The notes: generated from the letters alone by a model not told the origin. Shown: positions 53,213-62,209, counted from the stretch's first letter. The stretch: DNA of 64,000 nucleotides from an uncultured Lachnospiraceae bacterium (GCA_947564735.1 CANOEC010000002.1:180738-244737), one strand, 5' to 3'. Translations and numbers: made by a program.

Positions 53213-53242
53213 CTTGAAAATGCCAACTTCATATGCTATAGT
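53213..53242 (+). promoter_or_regulatory. Promoter of the putative antitoxin RNA
   Basis: TTGAAA at 53213-53218, an 18-bp spacer and TATAGT at 53237-53242 would start a transcript at about 53249. Confidence 0.55.
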
Positions 53243-53248
53243 ATGTGT

Positions 53249-53320
53249 AGGCAAACAAGAAACAAATAGCTCTATGCTAGACCAAGCGAAAACCCAGAGA
53301 GTTGCAGCTCTCTGGGTTTT
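53249..53320 (+). ncRNA. Putative antitoxin RNA of an Fst-like type I toxin-antitoxin locus
   Basis: A short transcript from the promoter at 53213 would end at the hairpin at 53289-53320. Its 5' part, GAAACAAATAGCTCTATGC, nearly repeats the plus-strand sequence GAAACAAATAACTCCATTAC at 53431-53450, which is the complement of the toxin start region. So this RNA could pair with the toxin mRNA over its ribosome site. Converging RNAs with direct repeats and a shared terminator are the hallmark of par/Fst-type loci. Confidence 0.5.
53289..53320. terminator. Shared terminator of the toxin-antitoxin pair
   Basis: AAAACCCAGAGAG and CTCTCTGGGTTTT pair perfectly over 13 bp around a 6-nt loop, with T-rich sequence on the plus side and a TTTT run on the minus side, so it can end both converging transcripts. 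Confidence 0.8.
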
Positions 53321-53375
53321 CTTTTGCGCTTTTGAGTTGCACTAAACTAGGCTAATTACCGCTTGTCGTTGTCGT

Positions 53376-53447
53376 CTAACCATTTGCAGACGAGGTGGCA
53401 AACACGCCTGCCATGACAGCAACCAAAAACGAAACAAATAACTCCAT
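53376..53447 (-). CDS. Small hydrophobic toxin-like peptide (Fst-like), possibly frameshifted
   Basis: ATG at 53447, after AAGGGGG and a 7-nt gap, gives MELFVSFLVAVMAGVFATSS and three more residues. The hydrophobic helix is typical of small type I membrane toxins of Firmicutes. In the next frame the sequence continues CHLVCKWLDDNDKR to 53356, the charged tail expected in the family, so one base seems lost near 53410. An extended -10 box TGATATAAT lies at 53502-53494 on the minus strand. Confidence 0.5.
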   Translation of the reverse strand: MELFVSFLVAVMAGVFATSSANG

Positions 53448-53621
53448 TACTAGACCCCCTTCCTGTTACCAGTATCGGGGCGGTAACGAGCCTATTATAT
53501 CACTGTTACCTCAATTTGAATACTACATTTTTTGACAGATTTCTTATCATAGATTAGCAAAACACCACTTCTTGGCACCGTTTTGGCACCGCATTACACT
53601 TTTTCACTGTTGCAAAATTTC

Positions 53622-53651
53622 AAAAAAGGCTTCCCGGTTTCTCGGAAAGCC
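53622..53651 (-). terminator. Intrinsic terminator after the EF-Tu-like 3' end
   Basis: On the minus strand a GGCTTTCCG...CGGGAAGCC hairpin is followed by six T. It lies 25 bp after the stop codon of the EF-Tu-like fragment, as expected for a real tuf gene, so this part may be original host sequence carried with the att site. Confidence 0.75.
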
Positions 53652-53672
53652 CCATAAAATCTAGCTTTTTAC

Positions 53673-53851
53673 TAATTACTCAATAATCGTAGCCACACGA
53701 CCGGAACCAACAGTCCTACCACCCTCACGGTTTTCTGTTATTGGAATCACTGTATTTAAGGGGGATTTTCAACGCAGTTTCGGTAGTTTTTTGCTTTGTT
53801 TGCACCTCGTATCTGACGTTTTGGAAATTTTTGTTATCATGGTGTTATCAC
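53673..53851. repeat. Right 179-bp att repeat with EF-Tu-like 3' end
   Basis: On the minus strand this encodes TENREGGRTVGSGRVATIIE and TAA (stop at 53676-53678), the EF-Tu C-terminus, joined upstream to non-tuf sequence. It aligns gap-free with 38350-38528, with the last 44 bp identical and CCCTCACGGTTTTCTGT shared in the middle. It marks the border between two tandem integrative elements. Confidence 0.8.
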
Positions 53852-53859
53852 AATTTATT

Positions 53860-54933
53860 TTATATCGTCTTATATCCCAAAAATCTAAGCATAGCATTTA
53901 TACGTTTCTTTCTAGATGATTTCGAACGGCTTGCAGACTGCATTGATTGCTGATATATATATGTTTCTTCTATTTGTTGATTGCCTCTTAAGTCTTCATA
54001 AAAAGCGCATAACTTCTTTTTAATAGAATCGCTTCCTTCTACCCTTTCATTAATCACATATAGCGCAATATACCAAAGTGCATAAATATGGCTTACGCCT
54101 TCTATGTGATATTTCTCCAAATCAATATTCCAAATCTTTAACAACTCTACAACATTATTAAATTTATTTTTTGTAATACTAGATTTTTGAACATTATACT
54201 TCTCTACCTCATTTTCAAATACCTTATCAATTTCTGATTCATTTCCATCAATAATTCCATTACGCAATGTCATAAGAAATAACTCCGTAATAAATCCAAT
54301 GTCATCCATCCTATTCTTATTTAATTTTGCAGTTAATTTTCGTATCAAAGAGTTATTTCTGTAACTCTCAATATCATTGTAAAGCAATGAATCATAATAC
54401 TGTGCTTTTCGCAATTCTTGCGGATTCAAGCGGCTACCTTCTCTATTCAGTCTATCAAAAATATTATCAACTATCTTTATATCTGGATTTTCAATATACT
54501 CAACTGATAAAGAATATGCCCAAAAGTCTGACAATATAGCTTTGATATCATCATCAGTCTTAGCCTTTTCTTTTATTTGTTCAAAGGCTAATCCATTAAG
54601 TTCTTCTTTGCCATATATATCATTGCCATAACTCTTTGGAATAGAGACCTTATTATTTATAAAATCTACAATAGTTGATAAGCGTTGTTTCCCATCAATA
54701 ACATCATAAGTAGTAATACCAGTATCTGGATTTATTTTCTGCTCTAAAAATATTGGAGGTATAGGAAAATTTTTAAGGATAGTGTCAATTAAAAACGATT
54801 TTTGTTCACTATTCCAAACGTTAAAATCTCTTTGATATGGTGGATCTAAACGATATTTTCCTAATTGATATTGTTCAAAAAAATTAGATATAGTAATTGA
54901 TGTTGATTTTCTGTTATACCTCATATTTCCCAT
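53860..54933 (-). CDS. DUF262-domain protein
   Basis: The 357-aa protein has the DUF262 (ParB/sulfiredoxin-like) core: YRLDPPYQRDFNVWNSEQKS, then DVIDGKQRLSTIVDFINN, where DGKQR is the family motif, and later LNREGSRLNPQELRKAQYYD. DUF262 is found in GmrSD, BrxU and SspE-type defence nucleases; here no HNH domain is seen in the C-terminal half, which is helical and ends in a basic SRSKSSRKKR. It overlaps the SIR2 gene by one base (TAATG), so the pair is made together. Confidence 0.85.
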   Translation of the reverse strand: MGNMRYNRKSTSITISNFFEQYQLGKYRLDPPYQRDFNVWNSEQKSFLIDTILKNFPIPPIFLEQKINPDTGITTYDVIDGKQRLSTIVDFINNKVSIPKSYGNDIYGKEELNGLAFEQIKEKAKTDDDIKAILSDFWAYSLSVEYIENPDIKIVDNIFDRLNREGSRLNPQELRKAQYYDSLLYNDIESYRNNSLIRKLTAKLNKNRMDDIGFITELFLMTLRNGIIDGNESEIDKVFENEVEKYNVQKSSITKNKFNNVVELLKIWNIDLEKYHIEGVSHIYALWYIALYVINERVEGSDSIKKKLCAFYEDLRGNQQIEETYIYQQSMQSASRSKSSRKKRINAMLRFLGYKTI

Positions 54934-55952
54934 TATACTTTCTCCTTTAATAATGCACCTTTGCTATAGTGTATATAATTAGAAAACAAGCTGCTTAGAA
55001 CCGCATCTAGTGATGTAGGTGGAACTGGATTAACATATTTAACTTCCATTTGAGAGTCAATCGAAATAAGAATATTATCAATCTCATTTCGATCCACATG
55101 CCAATACGATAACCCAAATAAAATAATCTCATCCTTTGATGTACTATCCTTGGTAATTTCATCTATTCCTTGTCGTATTCTTTCTATCCATCCTAAGTTA
55201 AGTCGAGTCGAATCTCCCGCTGGTGGAATTATAGCATTAACAATAGGATAATCCTCCATCAAATCATACTTTATTTCAAAATTATCTGCCTCTTGCGCAA
55301 TTGACTCTTCCACCGCTGCTCTTATAGAATACGGGCTAGACTCTTGCACTTTTATTCGGAAAGAAAAACTTATAGAACCATGTGGTTTATATATTATAAT
55401 ATTTGCTCCTGTATCAGTAAATCCATAAACATCAAACGAAATTCCAAGCAAATCTAACAATCTTTCAAGTAAAATATCATAATTATACGTTATTACATAC
55501 ACCTTGCTTCCTTTGTTTACCTTACTTATGATATAATCCAAAAGTTCAATATCTCCAGAAATATTCACTAAATCATCATCCGTTATTAAATCATTGTAAT
55601 ATATAAACAAAAAACGCAAATATGTAGAAAGTTCACTATATGCACTTATATGAACACTTGGAACTTTTTCTCCCGGTCTTTTTTCTGCTGATAAATTAAA
55701 CACATTTGCACAAGTGATTATATCAGTAATAAGTTGTAAGGATTCTTCATTCGAGTTATATGTTCTGGCTCCTAATGTCCATAAATTGGGAGTATATTTC
55801 CGAGATAAAAATCCCTTTTCTTTCGTCTTAGGATAACATACATTCGTTCCTTTGCTAAACAAATTTACCAAATCAATTTGATCCTCTTTATTTAGTTTTT
55901 TAATAATATCAATAGAAAAACCATTCCCTAACAATAAATAACTATTTCCCAT
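54933..55952 (-). CDS. SIR2-like NAD-binding protein
   Basis: The 339-aa protein has SIR2 features: LLLGNGFSID at 6-15 (nucleotide-binding loop), YVITYNYDILLERLL, YKPHGSISFSF and IILFGLSYWHVDRNEIDNIL. In bacterial defence systems such domains destroy NAD+ or process signals. It lacks the zinc cluster of protein deacetylases. It is the first gene of a two-gene unit with DUF262. ATG follows GAGAGGAAAAT. Confidence 0.85.
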   Translation of the reverse strand: MGNSYLLLGNGFSIDIIKKLNKEDQIDLVNLFSKGTNVCYPKTKEKGFLSRKYTPNLWTLGARTYNSNEESLQLITDIITCANVFNLSAEKRPGEKVPSVHISAYSELSTYLRFLFIYYNDLITDDDLVNISGDIELLDYIISKVNKGSKVYVITYNYDILLERLLDLLGISFDVYGFTDTGANIIIYKPHGSISFSFRIKVQESSPYSIRAAVEESIAQEADNFEIKYDLMEDYPIVNAIIPPAGDSTRLNLGWIERIRQGIDEITKDSTSKDEIILFGLSYWHVDRNEIDNILISIDSQMEVKYVNPVPPTSLDAVLSSLFSNYIHYSKGALLKEKV

Positions 55953-56015
55953 ATTTTCCTCTCAAAGTATGTTAATTTCTCCTCCATATTTTATTTTCCA
56001 GCTAGTCTTTATCCA

Positions 56016-57482
56016 CTAAACACAGCTATTAATATCCATTAATTTATATCGTCTTGTCCTCTTTGCACCAATAGTTTCAATTCTACCTTGTTCCTGTAAC
56101 TTCTGAAGCAATTGCCTTGCTCTACGTTCTTTTACATCTAAAAGCATACAAATATCTCTACAAGAGCATTCCGATTGTTTCGATAAATATTGAAGTATTT
56201 TCTCTAACTGCTGTTCCGTTTTTATCGGCACTTTTTTATCGGCATTTTTTTGTCGGCATTTTTTTGTCGGCATTTTTTTGTCGGCATCTTTTGCCGATAA
56301 GTCATTGCCGATATTTTTCGCAATATAATTTAAATTTTTAAAAATTAGCCAAAACTCGCTATTACTCGACTTAAACTCCGGTTTCATTTCTTCCGAATAA
56401 CGTTCCTGAAATTCATAGGCATCCAAAATTTTCTTAAAACCACTTCCCCGACGATCCATGTATTTCAAACGGTTAAATATATCGGCAATAATCGGATTCC
56501 TTCTCCTAGATGAAACATTTCTCAAATCCAAATCCTGTACCCTACGACCATCCGGCATACCGCCCGGAGAATAAATTTCTATTCTGTCATCAAACATATC
56601 TATATGAACTTCACTTCCCAGTTCCAGATAATCCCTATGAATAAGTGCATTCACTATTCCTTCCAGAATAGCAGTATCCGGATAATCCGGCATTTCAATT
56701 CTCCCATTGCCTGTCTTTCTCCATGCCTTCTTGGTATTTCTAGATACAAAACTCATACTATCTTGCAGAAGATTCACCAGACCACCACAATATTCTTCAT
56801 CATCAATAGCATCAATCAATCCTGATGCCTTGTCTAAGCCATTCCAGCGCGTGCAAAAAACCCTTGAATGACGAATCGGTGACTCATCTGCCAGCAATGC
56901 CCCTGCATTTGTAAGATTTCCCTCCTCATCTACAATCCCCCAAGATTCATAATCGCTGTCTTCAAAGTCTTTTCCCGTATTATGCTTACAGACTGAACGC
57001 AGTTTGGTAAACGCCATGTTTGCAAATTTATAATTTGAGACCAAACTGTCATAAGAACGATTTGTTCCTTGAAGAACCAATCGTTTAAGGGTAATATTAT
57101 CCGCCGGAACACTTTCGTTTCCTAAACGAATATAAGCCGTCATATTCCCCTCTCCCACATAGTAATATGGTGTTTCTTTACCTGCATACACATCAAGAAG
57201 AATCAACTTCTTATCGTCTTCCACATGAAATCGTAAATTTACTTTTGGGATAGAATCAATTTTCGTTTTGATTATCTCACTTATAAACTCCGCATCAGAT
57301 TCCGCATCTTCTAACCCGATAACTTCATCATCATTAGTAATGCCCCAAATAAGAGCGCCGCCAAAGCTATTTGCAAAGGCGCTGACACTTTTCAACCAAC
57401 TTTTTACTTGCTTTCTTTCCACGCTGCGCTTCTTATCATATTCTGTTGCTTCCCCAATTAATTCTTTTGGATCAATCTGCAT
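56016..57482 (-). CDS. AlbA_2/ATP-binding regulator with 14-bp tandem repeats in its linker
   Basis: The 488-aa protein has an N-terminal AlbA_2 domain (SVSAFANSFGGALIWGITND), an ATP-binding part (AILEGIVNALIHRDYLELGS, FDDRIEIYSPGGMPDGR) and a C-terminal winged helix (CMLLDVKERRARQLLQKLQE). Between them lies DKKMPTKKCRQKNADKK, coded by 14-bp tandem units. ATG follows GGGAGGAAATGAGCTG. The frame is intact at the present repeat number. Confidence 0.82.
   Translation of the reverse strand: MQIDPKELIGEATEYDKKRSVERKQVKSWLKSVSAFANSFGGALIWGITNDDEVIGLEDAESDAEFISEIIKTKIDSIPKVNLRFHVEDDKKLILLDVYAGKETPYYYVGEGNMTAYIRLGNESVPADNITLKRLVLQGTNRSYDSLVSNYKFANMAFTKLRSVCKHNTGKDFEDSDYESWGIVDEEGNLTNAGALLADESPIRHSRVFCTRWNGLDKASGLIDAIDDEEYCGGLVNLLQDSMSFVSRNTKKAWRKTGNGRIEMPDYPDTAILEGIVNALIHRDYLELGSEVHIDMFDDRIEIYSPGGMPDGRRVQDLDLRNVSSRRRNPIIADIFNRLKYMDRRGSGFKKILDAYEFQERYSEEMKPEFKSSNSEFWLIFKNLNYIAKNIGNDLSAKDADKKMPTKKCRQKNADKKVPIKTEQQLEKILQYLSKQSECSCRDICMLLDVKERRARQLLQKLQEQGRIETIGAKRTRRYKLMDINSCV
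56225..56280. repeat. Tandem repeat, four 14-bp units
   Basis: Units of TCGGCATTTTTTTG lie at 56239, 56253 and 56267, with a variant at 56225 and a partial fifth unit after 56280. Because 14 is not a multiple of three, gain or loss of one unit would shift the reading frame of the AlbA_2 gene before its winged helix. Confidence 0.9.
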
Positions 57483-57534
57483 CAGCTCATTTCCTCCCTG
57501 CAGCTAAGCCAAAACTTAACCTAGCATTTTAAAT

Positions 57535-57726
57535 CTATACTCTTCCTTTAATATATCTTTTTGTTTTAATTCTCTTATCAACTGGTTTCTCGGCTCCTTT
57601 AGGAATAGCCCAAGCATGACCAAACTTTATAACACCTTGCACCATGCCCTCATTACATATAGTCTGTACTCTTCTTACTGATAAATTCCACTTTTCTGCT
57701 GCTTCTTTGATTGTCATGTATTCCAT
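57535..57726 (-). CDS. Small excisionase-like HTH DNA-binding protein
   Basis: The 63-aa protein, EYMTIKEAAEKWNLSVRRVQ and TICNEGMVQGVIKFGHAWAI, is a MerR/Xis-type HTH related to 35775-35948. ATG follows GGGAGTGAAAAT. Nothing is coupled to it downstream except the AlbA_2 gene 52 bp away, which it could regulate. Confidence 0.75.
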   Translation of the reverse strand: MEYMTIKEAAEKWNLSVRRVQTICNEGMVQGVIKFGHAWAIPKGAEKPVDKRIKTKRYIKGRV

Positions 57727-57951
57727 ATTTTCACTCCCAAAAATAATTAAATACTATATTACTATTATAAGCGTAAAAACGCCGAATATCAACAAGAATA
57801 AACACAAACATACTAACTTGCATCATCACTTCATTTATATCATTACTGATGCATATGATTCACTGCATTCGGCAGCAAATAACCATGACCTGACTTTCAA
57901 CAATAAATTAATCCCCCTTTTGTCACGCAAAATAAGCAACAATCTGCTTTC

Positions 57952-58389
57952 CTATCGCAGACTACTGCTTAAACTTTTGTTGAACCGATAACCAATGCCC
58001 CATACGGTCTGTATGTAAAGCGGCTTGCCCGGATCATCCTCTATCTTTTCCCTTATGTGGCGAATGTGGCTCATAACAATGTTGTAATCACCGGAATACG
58101 GTTCCTGCCAGACAATATCATAAATCTGCTCTTTACTGTATATCCTGCCCGGACTATTGGCTAACAGATATAAAATCTCAAACTCAATATGAGTAAGTCC
58201 AATTTCAATGTTATTTACCACCACATTCTTTTTATCTGCATCAATTTCCAATGCCCCTATATGTAATGATGCTGCTTTCCCCAGTATATCAGAACAATCA
58301 TAATGAAAGTCACCATGTATAGTATGCAGTATTCTTTTACAAGCATCTTCTTCATTATCATTGAATGATAAGATAATAATCTTTCCCAT
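57952..58389 (-). CDS. OmpR-type winged-helix protein without receiver domain
   Basis: The C-terminal 95 residues form a complete transcriptional regulator domain (NNIEIGLTHIEFEILYLLAN, MSHIRHIREKIEDDPGKPLY, YIQTVWGIGYRF). Only about 50 residues precede it (MGKIIILSFNDNEEDACKRI) and contain none of the Asp/Lys phosphoacceptor signature. Either the receiver was lost or this is an atypical regulator. No sensor kinase lies nearby. The start has only a weak ribosome site. Confidence 0.7.
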   Translation of the reverse strand: MGKIIILSFNDNEEDACKRILHTIHGDFHYDCSDILGKAASLHIGALEIDADKKNVVVNNIEIGLTHIEFEILYLLANSPGRIYSKEQIYDIVWQEPYSGDYNIVMSHIRHIREKIEDDPGKPLYIQTVWGIGYRFNKSLSSSLR

Positions 58390-58528
58390 TTACGCCACTT
58401 CTTTCTTATACCCCATGCCTCACAATCATCCGATACAAATGCATCACAAGGTTCAATTCAATATTTTCCCTCCTGCAAATATACGTCTACCATATATTTA
58501 AAGAAATTTGTGTAATTTATGGTTGTTC

Positions 58529-60121
58529 TCAGTCTAATTCTAACTCATAATTATACGGATAATAGTTTTGCAATTCGTTTATACTTATCTCTTTCCCCAT
58601 ATAATCCTTAAACCAACTATCATAGTTCGGATTATTCCAAATTGTTCCGTCATCAAAAACAACTTGTTTTAAACAAAATAGTGTGTATGTGACATTATCC
58701 GTTTCACCACTTTCAACCTTTGGCATATTTTCCGTTAGCTCACCGTCATACAATGACCAGCCGCCATTATAATCTTCTGTTTGGTTTGGCAAAATGCTTG
58801 TTTTTGTACTGACAAGATTCTCATAACTGCTTTCTGTACTGTTGTCAAGAAAATTCCAATGTAGCTTTAATGGTGAACCATTCTCGTTATAAGCAAGCAT
58901 ACAATACTCCGTTTCAGTAACGCATTTATCTGTATTGTTTGTTAGTATGTCATGTATATATGGACTTCCATTTTCGTAATAAAGAATATCCGCACTTTCA
59001 TGGGTAATTGACATGGTTTCTTTTATTCCGCTGTTATTTTCTTGCACCATAATATCCCCCGCTAAATCCGCTCTATTTTCTTGAGGTGTTGGCTGTGCCG
59101 CATACGCCCCCATAGCAAATCCTCCAGCGGAAAGCAGAAACGCTGCCATAAGCGATATTACGGTGATTAACTTTGTCTTCTTTTTGAAATTCATAATTGC
59201 ACCTAACCTTTCCTTTACTTGTTCTGCGCCCTCTGTCAAAGTAACGGAAGCCAAAGAGCTTTTGTAAAGATTATTAGACTTTAAAAATGAAATCAGTATA
59301 TCTCCATATTCACGCCTTGCCTTGTCGTCAAGTATGGATATGACCTTTTCATCACATGACAATTCACAAGATTTGTTTACTTCTTTTTCCAGCAGATAAA
59401 TAAAAGGATTAAACCAGTGGATGCAGACAACAATCTGTATCCACCATTTATAAAACATATCTTTTTGTTTGTAATGAATTAACTCATGCAAGAAAATATA
59501 TGATAATTCATTTTCTTCCAGTTCCCCAATTGGCAATACAATACTTGGGTGAAAGAAGCCAATCAGCATGGGAGAAGTAATCAGCACATTACGATATACT
59601 TCTACTCCTGCTTTAATATTCAGTTTTTCTTCGCAATAGGATAGTAAATTTAAAGTCTTAATATCAGATACCTCTGTACTGCCCGCTTTGATATGTTGGG
59701 TAAATCCTTGATAAAGTGTTATCTTACGGACAAAAAGGACTATTACCAATACTGCCCACACAAGAAAAATACCAGCATAGACGTTTAGCAGATTATGTAC
59801 AACAGTAGCAGCATTTATATCCGCATTTTCTTGTTCCTGTTCTCTTTCGTTGTTTTCTGTATTTACTGTAACTGACATATTAGGATTTACGGACTTTTCG
59901 TACTCTATTGTCGTTGTATCGAATTTTTCAAACAAACTGCCAACAATCGTGGTATCGGGTGTAAACGGCAGCAAAAACCGAAATACAACAATTATCCAAA
60001 TATAATACTGCCAACATCTGCTGAATTTATTTTTGTAAAACTGTTTTAATCCTAAAATGAGCAGTAACAGTAGTGTACCAGAAACCGACAATGACAACAA
60101 AATTTTAATAAACTCATTCAT
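58529..60121 (-). CDS. BlaR1-type M56 metallopeptidase/sensor
   Basis: The 530-aa protein has four N-terminal helices (ILLSLSVSGTLLLLLILGLK), the zinc motif FLHELIHYKQKD, NKSCELSCDEKVI downstream, and a membrane helix (LITVISLMAAFLLSAGGFAM) leading to a C-terminal outer domain of about 190 residues rich in Asn/Thr/Glu. That outer domain is not a penicillin-binding one, so it senses something else. The ATG overlaps the end of BlaI by 8 bp. Confidence 0.9.
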   Translation of the reverse strand: MNEFIKILLSLSVSGTLLLLLILGLKQFYKNKFSRCWQYYIWIIVVFRFLLPFTPDTTIVGSLFEKFDTTTIEYEKSVNPNMSVTVNTENNEREQEQENADINAATVVHNLLNVYAGIFLVWAVLVIVLFVRKITLYQGFTQHIKAGSTEVSDIKTLNLLSYCEEKLNIKAGVEVYRNVLITSPMLIGFFHPSIVLPIGELEENELSYIFLHELIHYKQKDMFYKWWIQIVVCIHWFNPFIYLLEKEVNKSCELSCDEKVISILDDKARREYGDILISFLKSNNLYKSSLASVTLTEGAEQVKERLGAIMNFKKKTKLITVISLMAAFLLSAGGFAMGAYAAQPTPQENRADLAGDIMVQENNSGIKETMSITHESADILYYENGSPYIHDILTNNTDKCVTETEYCMLAYNENGSPLKLHWNFLDNSTESSYENLVSTKTSILPNQTEDYNGGWSLYDGELTENMPKVESGETDNVTYTLFCLKQVVFDDGTIWNNPNYDSWFKDYMGKEISINELQNYYPYNYELELD

Positions 60122-60488
60122 TTTCGTTTCTCCAAAAGATTTCTATCTCTTTTAGCTCGTCTGCCGAAAGAATATCCTGCTGCAGTAGCGTTGATACTAA
60201 ATTTTTCACATTCCCGCCATAGACTTTATCAAGAAAATTATGTGTCTGCATGGTTTGATATTCTGCTTCTGTTACCGTAGCCACATATTCATTTCGTCTG
60301 CCGATTTTCTTGACTTTCAAAAACTTTTTTTCGCCCAGCCGGGAAAGCAAAGTAAGTACAGTGTTGTTTTTCCATTCGTTTTTGTCTTTTTCCAGTTCCT
60401 CCATGATGAGGGAGTATAAAGCCGCCCCTCCATTCTTCCAAATGATTTTCATTAGTACCAATTCGGATTCGGAAATTTGCTTTACCAT
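60114..60488 (-). CDS. BlaI/MecI-family repressor
   Basis: The 124-aa protein has the BlaI winged helix (ISESELVLMKIIWKNGGAAL, KNNTVLTLLSRLGEKKFLKV) and the C-terminal dimer part ending ELKEIEIFWRNENE. ATG follows AAGGAGGGCAAC. It forms an operon with the BlaR1 gene and probably binds the dyad at 60511-60543. Confidence 0.92.
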   Translation of the reverse strand: MVKQISESELVLMKIIWKNGGAALYSLIMEELEKDKNEWKNNTVLTLLSRLGEKKFLKVKKIGRRNEYVATVTEAEYQTMQTHNFLDKVYGGNVKNLVSTLLQQDILSADELKEIEIFWRNENE

Positions 60489-60510
60489 GTTGCCCTCCTT
60501 TTTATCTCAA

Positions 60511-60543
60511 CGGCGTGTAGGTATATTATATATTAACACGTCG
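60511..60543. promoter_or_regulatory. Dyad upstream of BlaI, likely operator
   Basis: CGGCGTGT (60511-60518) and ACACGTCG (60536-60543) are inverted with one mismatch around an AT-rich 17 bp that contains TATATT. It lies 23 bp before the BlaI start. The dyad differs from the ATTCnnCAnnTGnnGAAT operators at 1.8 kb. Confidence 0.5.
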
Positions 60544-60983
60544 TAGGTGATAATACAATACTCAAATCGCATTTTTAAGAAAAATCATCATACCCTCCAG
60601 AAGTATCGTAAAACAAGAATAGCAAGCACTGCCCATGTCCGGACACATGGGCGAAATTCCCCATACCTCCCTATCGTTTGTATGAAGAAATTTCCATAGG
60701 GAATGTATCCAAACTGACTTGAAAAGTCAGTTTACCCAACTTTAATTTACTATCAGATTTTTAGAAATACATTTTATCCATATTTTTTAATACACATGAA
60801 AAGAAGGCTGCTTTCCGCAACCCTCTTTTTTCTCTATAAAATACGAACATTACAGAGCCATTTTTTCAGAATTTTAATCTATCTATTTCCTTTTCTTTTA
60901 GACAAGCTTCTGCTATAATAAATTTGCAATTTCTTGTAGGGGGCTTGTCCTTCTTACATTGCAGATTAAGTTGTACCATCAAC
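60544..60983. other. Intergenic region with two hairpins
   Basis: A perfect stem GCCCATGT/ACATGGGC lies at 60631-60652. A terminator-like AGAAGGCTGC...GCAACCCTCT stem (60802-60826) is followed by six T on the plus strand although no plus-strand gene lies just upstream. No coding frame is credible here. Confidence 0.5.
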
Positions 60984-62093
60984 TCAATCTGTTTCTGAAA
61001 TGTCCTTGTTACCAGCAAGGGCATTTCCATTTGCGTTTTCATTTCTCTTCCTATTTAGCATATCCGCAACTTTCTTCTACTCATTAGGATACAGATGCCC
61101 ATATGTATTCAAAGTAATCTTAATATCCTTATGTCCCATGCGTTCCTTGATAATCATAGGCGCTACTCCCTGATGTGCCAGATACGCACATGCTGAATGC
61201 CTTAAATCATGCACCCTGATCCTTTTTACTCCAGCTTTTTGAATATGCCTTACCATCTTATGCTGCACTGCTTCTCCCACAATCGGAAACAATCTTTCAT
61301 CAGCAGGAAGCTCATATAGCTTCTCACAATATTTCCTAATTTCCTGTGTCAGAAACTCAGGTATATCTATCGTCCTAACCGATTGTTCTGTCTTCGGCGT
61401 AGTGATGATGTCTCTTCCTTCCGTCCGATAATAGGTTTTGGAAATGGATATTTTATTCTCCTGAAAATCAATGTCTTTTTTTGTTATAGCAAGTAATTCT
61501 CCAATACGCATCCCAGTCCAAAATAAAATCTCAAACAACACATAGTATCTGCTTCCCATTTCAATGGTATTGATAAATTTCTGATACTCTTCGTAAGTCC
61601 AGAAATCCATTTTATCCGCATCTGACTTTCCCATTTTCTTTACTTTTTTACAAGAGTTATTCGTCAGATTGTAAATATTGGAAGCGTGAGTAAACAGCGC
61701 CGTCATCTGGTTTTGGAGCATCCTTAGATATGTTTGTGCATATCCGGCTTCCCTCATTTTATTCTGCCACTGGATAATGTCCGACGGCATAATCTCATTC
61801 ATGGATTTCTGTTCAAAATACGGAAGAATATGCCGTTCAATCATGTAACGTTTATTCTTAACTGACCTGTCTTTCAGTTCGCCCTGTTTATCCCTGAAAT
61901 AAACCTCTACAAAAGCTCCCACTTTCATATTCATGTCAGCTTCGGTCGTGTGCAGAAATTCTTCCTCATATTCCTTTGCTTCCTTCTTGGTCTTAAAACC
62001 TCTTTTGCATTTTTGTTTCTGTTTACCTGTCCAATCCTGATATCAAAACATACAATACCATGTTCCCCTTTGTTCATCCTTATAGACTGACAC
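60984..62093 (-). pseudogene. Second tyrosine integrase, broken by two stops
   Basis: GTG at 62093 after GGGAGGTTTAGC starts SVYKDEQRGTWYCMF, then TGA, then YQDWTGKQKQKCKRGFKTKK and a long intact stretch with ILFWTGMRIGELLAITKKD, VHDLRHSACAYLAHQG and GHKDIKITLNTYGHLYPNE. A TAG at 61077-61079 follows, after which KKVADMLNRKRNENAN runs to the TGA at 60984. Both stops are C-to-T changes of CGA and CAG. All catalytic residues lie between them, so a shortened protein from an internal start might still be made. Confidence 0.8.
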
Positions 62094-62209
62094 GCTAAAC
62101 CTCCCTTCTTATGCGGATCGCAGGTTTAAGCAGATTTAAACCTGCAATCACTGCATATAAACTGTTGTTTTTACACTGCTTTCTCTTTTTTACTGCCAAC
62201 ATTGCAAAT

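Noticed and set aside
56225-56280. CRISPR array
   Set aside because: Repeats are 14 bp and directly adjacent with no spacers; they lie in a coding frame. No cas genes are present.
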